64,000 nucleotides of DNA from Paramacrobiotus metropolitanus (GCF_019649055.1 NW_026570233.1:1240001-1304000); one strand, 5' to 3'. Positions 1 through 12,284 are shown, numbered from the stretch's first letter. Program-made: numbers and translations. Notes: generated by a model not told the origin, from the sequence alone.

Positions 1-30
1 TCTAGTCCGTTAGAACTTGGCCCTTTACAG

Positions 31-1726
31 TTTCATGTACGCTGATACAGTTAAAGATCTTACTCGGGATAACGCCTTCGCGACGATTTGTTGCGCAGAT
101 AAGTACGATTTACCACAGCTGGTTAAATGCTGCACTGACTTGGTACTCAGCCAACTTAATCCAGAGAACTGCCTGGCCACTTTGGAAGAGGTGAGGTGTC
201 CACTGCATCATCTATGATAAAAAGCCAGGTGGTTGTTGTTGTTTTTTCAGGCCGTGCAGTGGCATACCGACGGAATAGCGCAGAAGTGTCTGGAAATGGT
301 GGATGCTAAGAGTTATCGGGTCCTGCATTCGGAGCACTTCTGCTCCCTTAGTCAACATGTACTGCGGATAATTCTGCAGCGGAGCACGCTAATGGTGGAA
401 GAGAATGTTGTGTTCCTGGCTGTTGAAAGGTACCGCAGTGTTAGAAATATATTATTACATTTACAGCGCTTGCCGTTATTATCGAATTTGTGGCCCACTT
501 CACAACACTGCCTCTCCACTCCGTAATAAGCGCCCCTACCCAATAATGGTTTGAAAAATTAGAGCACGCCCTAGATTACAGCCCACGGCCCGCTAATAAT
601 GATACGAGCAACAAAATCATGGTTACTTTGTTTTCTAATCTCGGATCTTGCATTGTTTCAAACTCAGCTGACGAACTGAAGTATGTGGTGATTGTTGTAG
701 AGAACGTGTGCCGGGATGTTGCAGAAATGATTTGTAATCGCTATTTAACTACCGCGTTCGGTTTCAAACTTGAAGTAGGGCAGGATGAAACAGTCTATCG
801 AAAAATAATTTTTGAAAAGAGTAATGCCGATCACCACTCCACCCCCTCTCGAAATAACGGCCCCTCCCCGAAATAAGCGTTTCTTCATGATATTCGAAGC
901 ATTTGTGCCCCTCGCCTACGTATCGGTATTTGTGCATCTCTTCGCAACGTGTATTTGTATATTTCGCTGATTTGAACGGCATCCGATAATTATATTATAA
1001 GACTATCTCAATACACTGAATGTTTTGTATGCAGTTGGGCAATAGCGGCCTGTGCTCGTAACGACATGGATCCATCCGGTGCGAATCAACGACAGATGCT
1101 GGGAGACGAGTTTTTCTTAGTAAGATTCCCGCTGCTGTCTCCATCGCAATTTTCTGACGCTACCAAGGTGAGCGGAAACATAGGGATGTAAAAAAATGAA
1201 GTATTAATTAAGAAACTGTATTGTGACATTTGCAACTGTATTCCGACAGGGTGGTCTTCTCACTGAAGCGGAAATCTCCAGCCTCATCATGTACCAGAAT
1301 GCCACCGTGAAACCGTCCCTTCCATTTCCTGTGGAACGTCGTACGGGGCCCCAACCGCTGGATCCGTTGACGCTGCGCTACGAAGAAGACGTTTTCGTCC
1401 ATATCGACGGGATGAAGTGGTGGAGGCCAGCCAGGATTAGCAAATTTAATGCTGATCAGGTGTCGTTTGTGTGGTGTAACACGGGCCGTCAAGGCACGGT
1501 AACACCGGACAAGGTGGTGCGGGCGGCGGATATTTTGCAGCATGGCCAGCCTTTGAGAGCGCGCACTTCCTACGTGTATAATTACAAGGATGTGACGTAT
1601 GACGGTATGGAGGGAAGTCAGCACCGGGTCAGCTGCAACGGGGAGGACGTCGTTGTCTTGTTCCAAAATTTGATGCTATGGAATCATCAGGTCGTGTCGT
1701 GGAAGCTGAATAATGGGAGAATCTAA
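31..1726 (+). CDS. BTB-BACK domain protein with a Tudor/SH3-like C-terminal region (3' part of gene)
   Basis: Four exons are visible: 31-190, 251-429, 1035-1167 and 1250-1726 (TAA stop). The window opens inside an intron ending ccctttacag, so the start and first half of the BTB domain lie outside. Exon one carries the second half of the BTB fold (FMYADTVKDLT, then CCADKYDLPQLVKCC). Exons two and three carry a BACK domain (VEENVVFLAVESWAIAACAR). Phases join cleanly (2, 0, 2, 0). BTB-BACK proteins usually act as adaptors for cullin-3 ubiquitin ligases; that role is inferred from the family. The last exon is not a typical Kelch or PHR domain. Its segment WWRPARISKFNADQVSFVW, followed by GTVTPDKVVRA, resembles a small Tudor or SH3-like barrel. 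Two damaged copies lie at 6974-8245 and 56069-56742, both on the other strand. About 315 residues are visible. Confidence 0.85.
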
Positions 1727-2420
1727 TTTGTTCTAAAGAGCTGGAACAGTTATTTATTTGTTACCTGTGGTAGTTTTCGGTGTAAATGTCTACGTAAAAG
1801 GCATATCTGCTTGTTTAAATTTCTATGTATTCTCCGTACATTTTCGTAGTGCATTGGCTGAATATGTATTTAAGGTTGCTGACTTGCTGTTCACTAATTG
1901 GCACGCGTATTGTCACCCACTCCGATGGTTTGTTGTATTTTGTAGTTTATATTTGGGTAATATTTTTTATTCTGCTGATTGAATGAATTATTGTCCAATA
2001 AAGTACGTAACTAAAAATCAGAAATTAACAAATACCCAGTAAACAGGGTAATAAAATACACAAATAAAAATTAGAAAAATAAGCTGAATAATAATTATAA
2101 AATAATTAACTGCTGTATTATGGTTAATAAAGATCAGTAACATTATTTCGTAAGCTAATAAATATTACAATCTCTCGTTTGGTGTGCTTAGATTGGTAAT
2201 CTGGAGAAACAGTTGGATGTGATGGATCGTTGGTACTATTCGTTGGAATGTATTATTTATCAAAAATGCTCGTAAGGAAGCCATATAGTAGACCTGAATA
2301 ATCTGATGCTTTTACGAAATGTGTGAACAGTGAACACGCGCACGGCACAATGAAGCTTCTTCTGCGTAGCGAATACCACAAATTAAATAAACAACATGGA
2401 TAAAACTATGAACAGCGGCA
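1727..2420. other. 3' flank of the BTB gene and spacer to ACSL
   Basis: AT-rich non-coding DNA. An AATAAA in the context ttgtccaataaagtacg, near 1994-1999, is the likely polyadenylation signal of the BTB gene. The two genes converge here: the ACSL stop codon is at 2421-2423 on the other strand. No other gene is seen. Confidence 0.5.
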
Positions 2421-5400
2421 TTAGCGGTACGCATTTATGATCTCGTCCCTGAACTTAAGCCGAATACCATCCCGCCTTTTCTTCTGAGACGGTGTTAAGC
2501 AACCGTTGGCTAGAGAGAAAGGCTCCGGCAACATAACGATCCTCTCCGGAACTTCCCAGGGCTGCATGCCGGTTTCTTGTCCAATTCGCACCAGCTCTTC
2601 CTTGATAAGCGCTTTGACAAGGACCTCGGATTCCGGAGACTTTGGATCGGCAGTGTGCGCACCAAGCTCCTTATAATTTGGATATATCAAAGCGATGCAA
2701 AATTCGTATTTGCTGTTGCCATCGATGAAGATATTCTGTATAAAATTGGAGCGCGCAAAGGTGCTTTCTAATCTTTCAGGCGCCAGATATTCTCCTTGGT
2801 TCAGTTTAAAGATGTGCTTTTTTCGGTCGATTATCTTCATGTAGCCATTCTGCAGATCATAAAACTGTAATAGCTGGTTGCCGACTAAAAGTTTTTTGGA
2901 CGAATTATGGGGTTTTAGGTTTACGGTTTTTTTACTGACCGGTTGCCATTCACCAACATCCCCTGTGTGAATCCAACCATCCCTATCGATGAGCTCCGCG
3001 GTTTTTTCTGGCATTTTATAATATCCGTTTGACCCGAAAGTTACTCGCATACACACTTCCCCTCGTCCGTCGCGAGCGAAATACTCCAATTCAGGAACGT
3101 CTTCCAGTCTGGCTTCCACACCGGGTAACGGCAACCCGACATGACCCGCAGACATTTCGCCGTAAGGAGTGGAAAATGCAATCCCAGCTGTTTCTGATTG
3201 GCCATAAATTTCAAAAATCTGCGAAATTTCGTAACTAGCTATAGAGGAATGTGGCAGCTATTATTTAGTACTTAAAATAAAAGCATTTCGTACGTAGCAG
3301 CCAAGTACAGCGCGCGCGTAATTCAGAATTTCACCATCGGTAGCCGCCGCTCCTGTGACACCCACACGAATTTTTCCGCCCAACATGTTTTGATACTTTC
3401 GGAACACCAGACGATCCCAAATAGAATCCTTCCGAAAGATTCCGTGCTCCATTTCTACTTTTTTAACAGCTACGCCCAGGTTTGCTAACGTACGACGGTA
3501 CAGGGACTTATTGAGGTCGCTCTGTATTTCCGTACAGAGGTGGCTGTTCAGCCGTGGTACGAGCAAGAATACTGTCGGGGCAACATCTTTGGCGTCAGCG
3601 AACCAGTTGGTCAACACGTCGCCGCTGATGTAACCCACTTTTCCACCGTGCAAATGAATTAACTTCTCCATTTCACGCTCCAAAATGTGCGCCAACGGGA
3701 ACAATCCCAGTAATGTGTCGTCCGGGCCAAATTGTAACGGCTGTGATAGTATACTTCAAAGTTTCATACACATAAATTGCCCGTAAAAAAGAAGTGATCT
3801 TACCAAAAAACCCTGCGCTAGAGCCATAACGCCCGTCAGCATTTGCCGGTGTGTAATTGTGACACCTTTTGGTATTCCCGTTGTACCGCTTGTGAACGAT
3901 AACGTAGCCAGGCTGTCTGGTTTAGAAAGGCAAAGTGGGCGTGGGTTTAAGCGTCCTAATTCCTATCATTGGCGTGTTTTGTCAAAAACTATGAGCAATG
4001 CTGCTTACAGTATGCTTACCTCAACCTCCACCACCGAAAGCAGCTGAACGCCGAAATCTTCTAGCTTAGCCTTTCTATGTTCAGAAAGGTACTCATGAAT
4101 CGTGATAACTGTCCGCAAAGATGGTGGAAATTTACCGTCGTGCATTAAAGCGTCGACCTGCGCGTCTCCACCACAAATCATGATTTCCAGTTTGCCTGCA
4201 AAGAAAAATTTGCTGATTCGAAGATTTTGCCATCGTAACAGAAATCTTGGCTTACAAAAATCGGTAACAAGGAAACAGGCTTCGCCACCGAGCGCATCGT
4301 ATAGCGGAGCGACAACCATTCCATACGCCATGCACCCGTACTCGGCCACTGTCCATTCTACGCATGTCGGTGCAAATATGCCGACCAAGTAGTCGTTATT
4401 CGGTTGGCCGCCTAGTTGCAGCAAGCCGGCGCCGAAATTTTGCGCTCGTTCGATCAACTCACTGTACGTTAAGTAAATGTATGGAGCCTTCGCGGCTGGC
4501 CGGTATCCAACACATTTCCCGTTATCTACAAACATAAAATCTAAGAAAGATCTATAAAGAGGGTCTATAAAAAGAATGAGAATTATCTTGCCTTTCGGAT
4601 CTGAGAACTTAAACGTTATGAAAATGGTGCTCACTTGAGAACTGCAGCTCATGTTTTTAGAAATATTTTTAGTTAACATTTCCGAGCAAAATTATGCAGA
4701 CAACTGATTTACGGAAATACTACAGTTTCTTTGGACACAGTCGCAAAAGCATTCTGCTCGTTCTAAATTTGAAAAAGAATACGTCGAATGCACGTGCATT
4801 TAAGACGTTGATTATTTTACCGGATATAAACTTTCCAAATGACAACACATTGAATATGTTTAGAGGATGTTCCATTAGAAACTTGCGTGCTGCCTTTTCA
4901 CCATCTGGTTGGTAATGGCGTTGATCAAATCCATGCTGTTTAAAAGCACAACGATTAACAGCTTTTTTCTGAACCCGTGATTTTACAGAGTTATCGAGCT
5001 TACAGAATTTTAGAGAATTACCAAATTTTAGGGAATTAACAGAATTTCACAGGATTTTACCGAATTATCGATTCACCAGAATCATTATTTTTAAAACAGC
5101 AGACACTGGTCGTGTCTTACAAAGGATGTTATGCATGATATATTATTGAATTATCTGAAATTAAATCCCATTTTGCAGTTAATGTTTTAATATCGATGCA
5201 GGCGCAGCACATTTGATGAAAATTTCGGCTTAATTTTATGAACGTTATATCTCGTAATCTGTGTATTTTTTGCTACTCTACAGACGTACAAATGTTGGTG
5301 GGCTCGCGGTAAAGTAGCCAGCAATTCCATGGAAGAGCTTTTCTATGACGAAAACGACTATCCAAATTGCCGTAACTACCATACGCAACGCTGATGCAAC

Positions 5401-5436
5401 GATACAGTTAACCACACGTCGACCTGGGGAGGTCAT
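2421..5436 (-). CDS. ACSL: Long-chain-fatty-acid--CoA ligase (ACSL1/5/6-like), complete
   Basis: Eight exons in minus-strand order: 5436-5290, 4935-4821, 4525-4256, 4195-4020, 3962-3804, 3740-3294, 3218-2940 and 2849-2421. They sum to 2022 nt, which is 673 residues plus TAA, the usual family size, with every junction in phase. Exon 1 starts at ATG 5436 (MTSPGRRVVN) and encodes a hydrophobic helix (VVTAIWIVVFVIEKLF), the expected N-terminal membrane anchor. The AMP-binding P-loop reads SFTSGTTGIPKGVTITH. Later motifs are EIYGQSETAG, DGWIHTGDVGEW and the fatty-acyl-CoA synthetase signature DRKKHIFKLNQGEYLAPE. The enzyme activates long-chain fatty acids to acyl-CoA using ATP at ER or mitochondrial membranes. 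Exon 2 was assigned by phase: it opens at a cag acceptor, ends in phase 1 and joins to give ISDNGKCVGYR. No lesion was found, so this is the cleanest gene in the window. Confidence 0.92.
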
Positions 5437-6973
5437 GGTGACAACTGTCCCGACGTTGTAAAACTTTCCAATATGTTTTTAAGCAGTCCTCTTCAAATCA
5501 AAGAACAAAACTTTTTCTGTCCAGATAAACAGCATGATTCGAAGGTGAAATATCGGAGTGATTGGCACACCCATCGTAAATATTTCTTGTCGGTAAACTG
5601 GCCTTGTAAAAATGCTCTGAGTTTATAAAATTTAGTAAAGACACTGGGCATACAGCAGGCGATGGATGTACATTCCGGTTGCATCGCGCATGATTTCAGC
5701 GAACGATGCACACGTAGTATGTCGGTGGAAAACGAGTTTCTCGCGGTCAGTACGGTCGTCGTCTTGAAAGATGCTTTAAGCGGTGAAATATCGAGAGATA
5801 GTGCAACTCCGCTGAATGAAGTGTTTAAACATTTCCTATTCACTTTGCCGCAGCCGCACACATACTTTCCCTGCTGATTCATCATAGAAAGTTCTTACCG
5901 TTGATATGCATTATAATCGCTAACACTTTGCCCGCATAGCACTCCTGCTACAATGGGTAAAGGCTTCTTATGTCAGGGCTGCTGCCGCAGCGTGATTTTT
6001 GGTGCAGGTAGACCGTAGAGGTGCCGTAACAAAATTATTCGAAAACGTTTTCTTGGGACTAGCGAATTATGTTATCACAGGAAATTTTGCAAACGCAGTA
6101 CTTTTGGAGCACGTAGCCACGTACTATAAGATATGATAAAAATATGAACTTTGAAAACATATAAAAACACACACAGAAAATATGCCTGCAGTGAATCACA
6201 CTAATTAGAAATTTTTCAATTAAATTTTGTGAATCTGCACAGGCCTGTTTTTGTGTAGGTACTGAATAACAAAAACATCAATGATGCGCAAAATTAACGG
6301 AACTGTAAAAGGCTACATACAAGCAATAAAAAGAGGTTTATAGATAACACTTTCCCTACTCAATTTTTTTCTACATATCTTGTCACTGAGTACAGGCTGT
6401 TGCCGAATAAAAGTTGTCATACGCGTACTTTAGTTACGCTCCCGTATTCCAATGCTCTTGTTTGGGTCTTGTACATAATTCTCATTGCCAATCTATGTTT
6501 TTTTCCCGTCATACATATTTCCTAAAACGAATTAATTTATAATAACTCGGCTTGCTTACTGCCATAGTAATTTTAGCTTTTTTTAGAATTCTCGAGATCA
6601 TCCTCATCATTACTGCAACAATGTACCTCTTGAAGTTGCTTTACCATGCAGCCAAGACATTCCTATTTGAATTCGTGATCTTTTTCGTAACTGATGCCGT
6701 ACAACCCTTCATTCTGCGTTCTTGCTTAATCGCTCCCGACTCTCGTCATAGAATATATGTTTGATTTCAGCAGCCACCACAAGTGCAGTTTTGTAATTCT
6801 CCATAATACGGGTTCTAGTAATTTTGTTGACCACTCAGTTCAAAACATTTTGCTTTCTTTCGCTCGTTTGACTGCCCTTCGTTCTATCTTCCGTTCTTTT
6901 CGTCGTATTGCACATGAACATAAATGGAGGGAACTATAATGCGACACTATAATGGGACACTATATATATTTTA
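5437..6973. other. ACSL upstream region and spacer
   Basis: Mostly AT-rich non-coding DNA. The exception is about 5645-5877, open on both strands; on + it reads MDVHSGCIAHDFSERC to QPHTYFPC, 71 codons to a TGA. It matches no family I know and has no clear splice sites, so it may be chance or a small unknown gene. The ACSL promoter should lie just above 5436. No RNA gene or repeat was recognised. Confidence 0.3.
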
Positions 6974-8245
6974 TTAAATCTTCCCATTATTCGTCTTCCA
7001 TGACACGACCTGATGGCTATCAAGCATCAAACTGTAGAACCAAACCACCACATCCCGTCCGTTGCAGCTGACCCGATGTTGACTTCCTTCCTTACTGCCA
7101 TACGTTGCATCGTGATAATCATAGCATCTGACAGTTCGCATTTTCAAAGGCTGGCCATGTTGCAAAATATCCACAGCCCGTACCACTTTGCGCGGCGTTA
7201 CAACGCCGCTTTTTTCATTGTCACACAGTACAAACCACACATGGTCTGGGTTTATGCGGGTAATCCGGGCTGGCCTCCACCAATCAACTACCCCCTGGGG
7301 CTGGACAAAAACGTCTTCACCGTAACGCAGCGTCAACGCATCCAGCGGTTGTGGTCCCGTACGACATTCCGCAAGAAATGGAAGTAACGGTTTCACGGTG
7401 GCATTCTGGTACATGGTCACACTGTCATGGTGATACCGGAGATTTCCGCTTCAGTCAGAAGACCACTCTGCCACAAAAGCAATTTCCAAATTATTAGTCC
7501 ATTTTTGTTAACACCCAACACCCTTTCTCCGCTCACCTTGGTACCGTCAGCGAATAGCGAGGGAGTCAGCTGTGGGAATCTAATCAAGAAAATAGCGTCG
7601 CCCAGCATCTGTCGCCGGTTCGCACCGGATGGATCCATGTTGTTACGAGCACAGACCGCTGTCGCCCAGCTGCTATATATGCACCTCATCTGCAGTGCAC
7701 AAACATCCAGCGTGAGAGGATATGCCGCTACATATCTTCTAGCGTGTTGCGATAATCCCACATATTCTACGTCGTTCTACACTTAGTAAGCGAAGTGCTG
7801 TGAAGCATGTATTAAACACTCCGCACCCCCAAAATCAACGCCTTTACTGTGCTTTTAAAAGTGCCTAATGAGGATAGAGGAACGGCTCTGTAGTAAGTAC
7901 CGTCTGAATGGTGCATCCATGATTCTGCTAAGCTAATTAAGTCTCACTAGCCACCATTTTCTGACAGCGGCACTGGTCTAAGTTTACTCGTTCGAACTAT
8001 GAATCCAGCCCCCGTCCCTTTGTAATAAACGCCCCTGCAGTTTTATGCGCTCTGTCTCGAAGCTATGAAAAGAACAGAACTCGGCGCTTAAATAAGAGTT
8101 TCCAGTATGACGTGCGCGTTGCGACAAGATGCCCATAGACAACAGATAATCAAATCCTACAAGTGAGAAACCTTTCGGCGGCCAGGTAAACAACATTCTC
8201 CTCCACCGTTAGCGTGCCGCGCTGCAGAGTCATCCGCAGTACGTC
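6974..8245 (-). pseudogene. BTB-BACK pseudogene, 3' part only
   Basis: A diverged copy of exons 2 to 4 of the BTB-BACK gene at 31-1726. In minus order the parts are 8245-8172 (second half of exon 2, VLRMTLQRGTLTVEENVVY), 7669-7537 (133 nt, same length as its parent, SSWATAVCARNNMDPSG) and 7467-6974. Splice sites are kept. The last exon has a 14-bp insertion at about 7422-7435 compared with the parent; this shifts the frame and gives a TGA just after SGLLTEAEISGITMTV. Downstream, the Tudor-like tail is still readable (VVDWWRPARITRINPD to KTNNGKI). No BTB-domain exon lies above 8245, so the copy is truncated at its 5' end. The remaining tail could still be made from an internal ATG (MTMYQNATVK at 7420), but that is speculative. 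Confidence 0.8.
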
Positions 8246-9699
8246 CTGAGTTTAGTGACTGGTAGTCTGATACGCAAAACTTTTAATGCGTATTCGGTAA
8301 TTGCATCTTGCCGGCCGGCAACAGTAATTCAGCCCGAATGCACCGCAGAAAATTGCTCCAGAAACTGTCAAACCAATCGAGCATACGGAGTCGCCCTGGA
8401 GCAATCCGGCAGCAATAGTGCTTAGATGACGCTTCCAGAAGTAACAACTAGTTACAAAGTTTTTTTTACCAGGTTTAGTCACTGTATTGTTTTACCACTT
8501 TGGTCTAATACTCTGTTTACTATTGCTAACTGTTAACATGCCCGAACTCGCACAAACCAACTCTAGTTTATTCTTTTACTTCTGCTGATGACGCATTGCG
8601 CTCGCTGAGCTGTCGATGTATGTTATTGCTGTGCCCTTTTCCAGATGCTAGATTGAATTGTATTCAGTCTTAAAATAAACTTTAACTTAAAATCGTTAGT
8701 TAACAGTTAGCCATGGCGGTACTGTAGTACACATAGAATTACTGATCATTATTCATAACGCATGCATCCGGTATCTTATGGTTAAATTGCAAAGAGTACA
8801 ATAGTCAGTGCGAGTATTTAGTACTGTACAATATGTACTTCCAGACGTGGACATTATTCATGTTAACAACGCAGTTTCGGTGCGCTGCAGGCGGTTGTGG
8901 AGGCGGATCTTGCTTTTCTGGAGGATCTTTTGTGACATTGTAGGAGTAGACTAAGGAGGGATTATTAAAAAGGCAGATTTATTGATTTCCGTACATTTTT
9001 ATCGTTTTAATTTGGCATAATCAGTGCGAATCGCGCTTCAGTGTGAATGTTGCTGAATTAACTTGTAAGTACAACTACAGTATTTCCCATTATGTATTTT
9101 CTGTACCATTTCTGTACTGTACCACCAGAAGAAACAGCGATCCCTGCGATAATTTTTCAAGCTTGTCTCTCCTTTCTCTGGCAGCAAGTACAACATGTAC
9201 AAGTACTCATGGAAGGCAACGTTCACTTAAATATAACGTGCGGTTGTTGTGACCAAAATTCATACCAGTTTAGCAATAACGTATAGAAAGGATTTGAAAA
9301 GGATAAAAAAATGGATATTTCTGCGCAGGGTAATAAATGCTATACATTCCTACATATACTTAGAGCAGAATTCATTATTGTAATGGTGAAGAGTGCATGA
9401 TTTTCAGACAGCTGCTAATTAGTTTCCTTAGCGAATAAAGATGCTTTTGAGCTGACCATGAATTTTATACGTAAAAAGAATAACGTAGGTACATGGGATG
9501 AGAACTGATAATATTATATTAATAGGAAATTGGTTAGCAGTTAATTTTCGTGATTGACCTGAGCTGCTGTGCAAAATACTGCGCAAGTTTAATAGAAAAT
9601 ACAATACCATGTTATAACTTGTGCTGCGCTTTAACATTTGAAGTTCAAACGTGTATAATCCGACCTATTAAGGTCTCACGTACCGGTAGCTGCACTTAC
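8246..9699. other. Spacer without recognisable genes
   Basis: AT-rich sequence with short open frames only. None has domain motifs or consistent splice sites. The BTB fragment breaks off at 8245, so rearranged junction DNA may begin here. Confidence 0.3.
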
Positions 9700-10036
9700 C
9701 GAACCACATGAGCAGAGACAGTGACGGTGCCAGATTCTCCGTCAGGTCCTGGACAATGCTACCGGGTATGTAGCTCCATACTACGCTGGGCAGAAAACAG
9801 ACGATGAAAAACACCGCTACCGTTCCCGTTCGCTTAGTGATACCCAACTCCACACTGAACCGGTGCTTGAAGCGCAACGAGGTGTCCTTCTGCTTATTCC
9901 GCCCCACCGCTGTCCGCACCAGACACACTTTGAAGACAATGAGCGTATAGCAGATACACATGACCACAATGGGGGCAATCTGAAAGATGAACCCGTAGGC
10001 GTTAATATGTTGCTCCCTTAATGACGTGTGCCGCAT
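9700..10036 (-). pseudogene. Rhodopsin-like GPCR fragment, TM5 to TM6/7
   Basis: One open exon on -. It reads a TM5 (INAYGFIFQIAPIVVMCICY), a basic third intracellular loop (KHRFSVELGITKR), a TM6 with the family pattern FFIVCFLP, and the start of TM7 (LAPSLSLLMWF). It ends at a good donor, TTCG|gtaagt, at 9699. The next exon, which should carry the NPxxY end of TM7, was not found down to 8246, and TM1-TM4 were not found upstream. It is therefore a fragment, or a gene whose other exons are unrecognised. A TM1-TM4 exon of a similar receptor sits at 58276-58839 on the other strand. The ligand cannot be inferred. Confidence 0.6.
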
Positions 10037-10503
10037 TGTGGAAAATGTATCTTGCTTTATAGACGATTGCTAATCAGTTTTATGATTCTTAAAAATAAAT
10101 GGCACGTGGAGCTATAAGGCTTAGCGAACGGCTGAGAAACGGCTGCGAAACAATAAAATATTTTGGGTCAAAATCGCATCCTTATTTATCGTTATTTCAG
10201 TAATACATTATCTGTACTCGTGTATCTATATACTTAGCATGTGAACGAAAGAGCATGCAATTTAAGCGAGATATTAGTGTACCTGAAAAGGGTGATACTT
10301 ATAAAAAATAGCGCTGCATATTGTCGCATGTTGTACAAACGAACGATTGAATATGCATTTACTCACAGGCAAAAAATGCATTTATTACTATTTAGATACA
10401 ATGTCATCTGTATGCAGATTACAATAGTCTTGATGAATCCTCAAACATAATCGTCTGTGACATAAAATCGTTAAAATTTCGCAGGGTATCTGCATTCCGA
10501 GAG

Positions 10504-10797
10504 CTAGACAGGACGTTTAGGATTTATCTTGATTTTTGCTGCAGTTTCCCAAAAGTATAATCGGATTATCCATATATCATTGGCAAAAAATGCGCCGAAG
10601 CCACCGGCAGACATTTCCGCTTGCGTGCTACAGCCATTTCCGTATGTGCATGTTACGTATTTGAGGGCGGCTGTGGCATTATGAGAACCCCTATAGTGCG
10701 CAAGACCTTGACCTATGAACGCCTGACTGGCAGGACTATCAAATAACAAGACACTAACACTCTCGTTGTGATTCATCATCCCTCGAAACGGAAAAGC
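10504..10797 (-). CDS. Candidate terminal exon of an unidentified secreted or membrane protein
   Basis: The exon opens after a strong acceptor (tttgttgcag) at 10798 and runs to a TAG at 10504. It reads AFPFRGMMNHNESVSVLLF, then YVTCTYGNGCSTQAEMSAGG. It has two possible N-glycosylation sites (NES, NAT) and two cysteines close together, which suggests an extracellular segment. No family was recognised and no upstream exon was found. It lies on the same strand as, and upstream of, the GPCR fragment at 9700-10036, so it could belong to that gene, but nothing proves it. Confidence 0.35.
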   Translation of the reverse strand, partial: AFPFRGMMNHNESVSVLLFDSPASQAFIGQGLAHYRGSHNATAALKYVTCTYGNGCSTQAEMSAGGFGAFFANDIWIIRLYFWETAAKIKINPKRPV

Positions 10798-11350
10798 CTG
10801 CAACAAACTTATCATTAATTAAAACCAAAAATGGAATAAAATCGTAACAATCTGCATTCAATAACCATGTACATACTGTATATGTACGAGTATATACAGT
10901 ATTTCCAACTAGCGAGGCAACACGTTAAACATGACTAGTTTTACTATGGTTTTACCATGCTTTGGTTGCACATTGCTTGTCTTGATAAACATTCATATAA
11001 ATTGTAACCTGACCTTTGTTTATTGCAAGTCTGCACTAAACGTGTAACTTTCTACGCATACTCGACGGAATAGTGAATAAAGAGTGATCGATACTTTTTC
11101 TGAAATGCACCCGTGACAAAATGTAAATGCAAACAGAATAAACTTTGCCCTGTTGTCTTTACCATTGTCTTTATAAAATTGGTAAAGACGTGCGTAAAGC
11201 ATAAAGGTTTGCTATGCTAACCGGTAACGTGCGCTTGTGTGAAAAGCAGAATTACGCCAGGCTGCTTTGCGAGAATCGGAAGCATCGCGCGATTGTAAAG
11301 TGGAGCAAAAAAGATTCATGCCCACTTTACAATTACGCGCAGTCAAAATC

Positions 11351-12284
11351 ATGATGTTTAGAAATTCGTTTATAATACTTCTCATAGTAGCTGGTATGTT
11401 TATGTTAACAGCTGTCACTGTTAGTTTCAATGTGACCATCGTTAACCTTTACACTACACCTGATCCCACGCACGGCTACGCCACCATGGCTCCGGCAATC
11501 CGCGTTATAAATACGATGCTTGCCGACAAATTTGCATTTATGAAGGATGTTAAACGATATGAATTAGATCTGCCCCAAGCATTTCGGGATGTCCGCAGTG
11601 TGGCATGCATAATTGACAAACTTGGAGCATTTTACAGCCACGTTCTCCATCACGGTTTCGGCAGTAATCCCGAACAGTTTGTGGTGCTGACTTGATCCTG
11701 ATCCCAGAGCTTTATGCCTAGCGAGCATAAAGATATAGATTTCGAGCATCAGCGGACGCTTAGAATACGCAAACTGTTTGATAATGGTTATAATCTTTAT
11801 TCTGTTATTATGCGACAATTTTGGTACTTTTCATCTTTTGACGCATTGGTTGGCAGATCTCAAGAATCAGATCCTGTAATAACAAAAGATTTCATCCAGA
11901 ACAAGATCCTGTTAAAACAGGATCTAGTTCTGGATGAAGTCTGCCAACCAATGCGTCAAAAGATGAGGAAAATTGTGGGAAGATTTTTGATACCAAAGAA
12001 GTTGTCGTGCATAATGGCAGAATAAAGTTATAGCCATTTTGAATCGAACAGTTTTGCGTATTCGCCAAGCGATCCGCTGAGTGCTCGAAATCTGTATCCG
12101 TTTATGCTCGGTAGGCGAGCGTACGAAATCATGCCTTGGGATCGGGGGTACGTGTTTAGGCGTACGAAACTGCAGTGCTCTTCCACGCAAAAATTTATGA
12201 CTTACCCAAGTTTACAGTCAGCGGTAAATTCTTTTCCAGGGCGGTATGACTACATTACGTCGAAAGCTGCCCGTTTCGCATCTG
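11351..12284 (+). pseudogene. Receptor guanylate cyclase 5' cassette 1 (damaged)
   Basis: Exon 1 begins at ATG 11351 (MMFRNSFIILLIVAGMFM, a hydrophobic leader) and continues into the start of an ANF-receptor-type ligand-binding domain (NVTIVNLYTTPDPTHGYATM, then APAIRVINTMLADKF). It runs open to a TGA at 11693-11695. Exon 2 is 12240-12284, 45 nt, reading RYDYITSKAARFASG; it matches the 45-nt exon 2 of cassettes 2 and 3 and ends with donor TCTG|gtacgt in phase 1. The exon 1 donor is missing: at the homologous position the sequence passes into a long palindrome (11700-12143). The cassette looks inactivated by that insertion, unless an alternative donor such as the GTGGTG near 11680 is used. Confidence 0.65.
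11700..12143. repeat. Long imperfect palindrome (foldback element) inside cassette 1
   Basis: The two arms are reverse complements with small gaps. The centre contains ttcatccagaacaagatcct and its inverse; flanking it are gacgcattggttggcaga and its inverse, then outer arms with gcgagcataaa and atttcgagca. Arms begin near gatccca (11700) and end near tgggatc (12143). It encodes nothing convincing. Such hairpins are typical of foldback or MITE insertions. It sits just after the truncated exon 1 of cassette 1. Confidence 0.75.

Noticed and set aside
1208-1666. 152-codon frame on the minus strand
   Set aside because: It is the shadow of the last exon of the BTB gene, which has domain homology and splice phases on the plus strand.
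2850-2939. Reading the ACSL C-terminal frame straight through this segment
   Set aside because: The 90 bp are in frame but lack family similarity, have GT-AG ends, and sit inside the conserved GEW...NGYMKIIDRKK region, so they are an intron.
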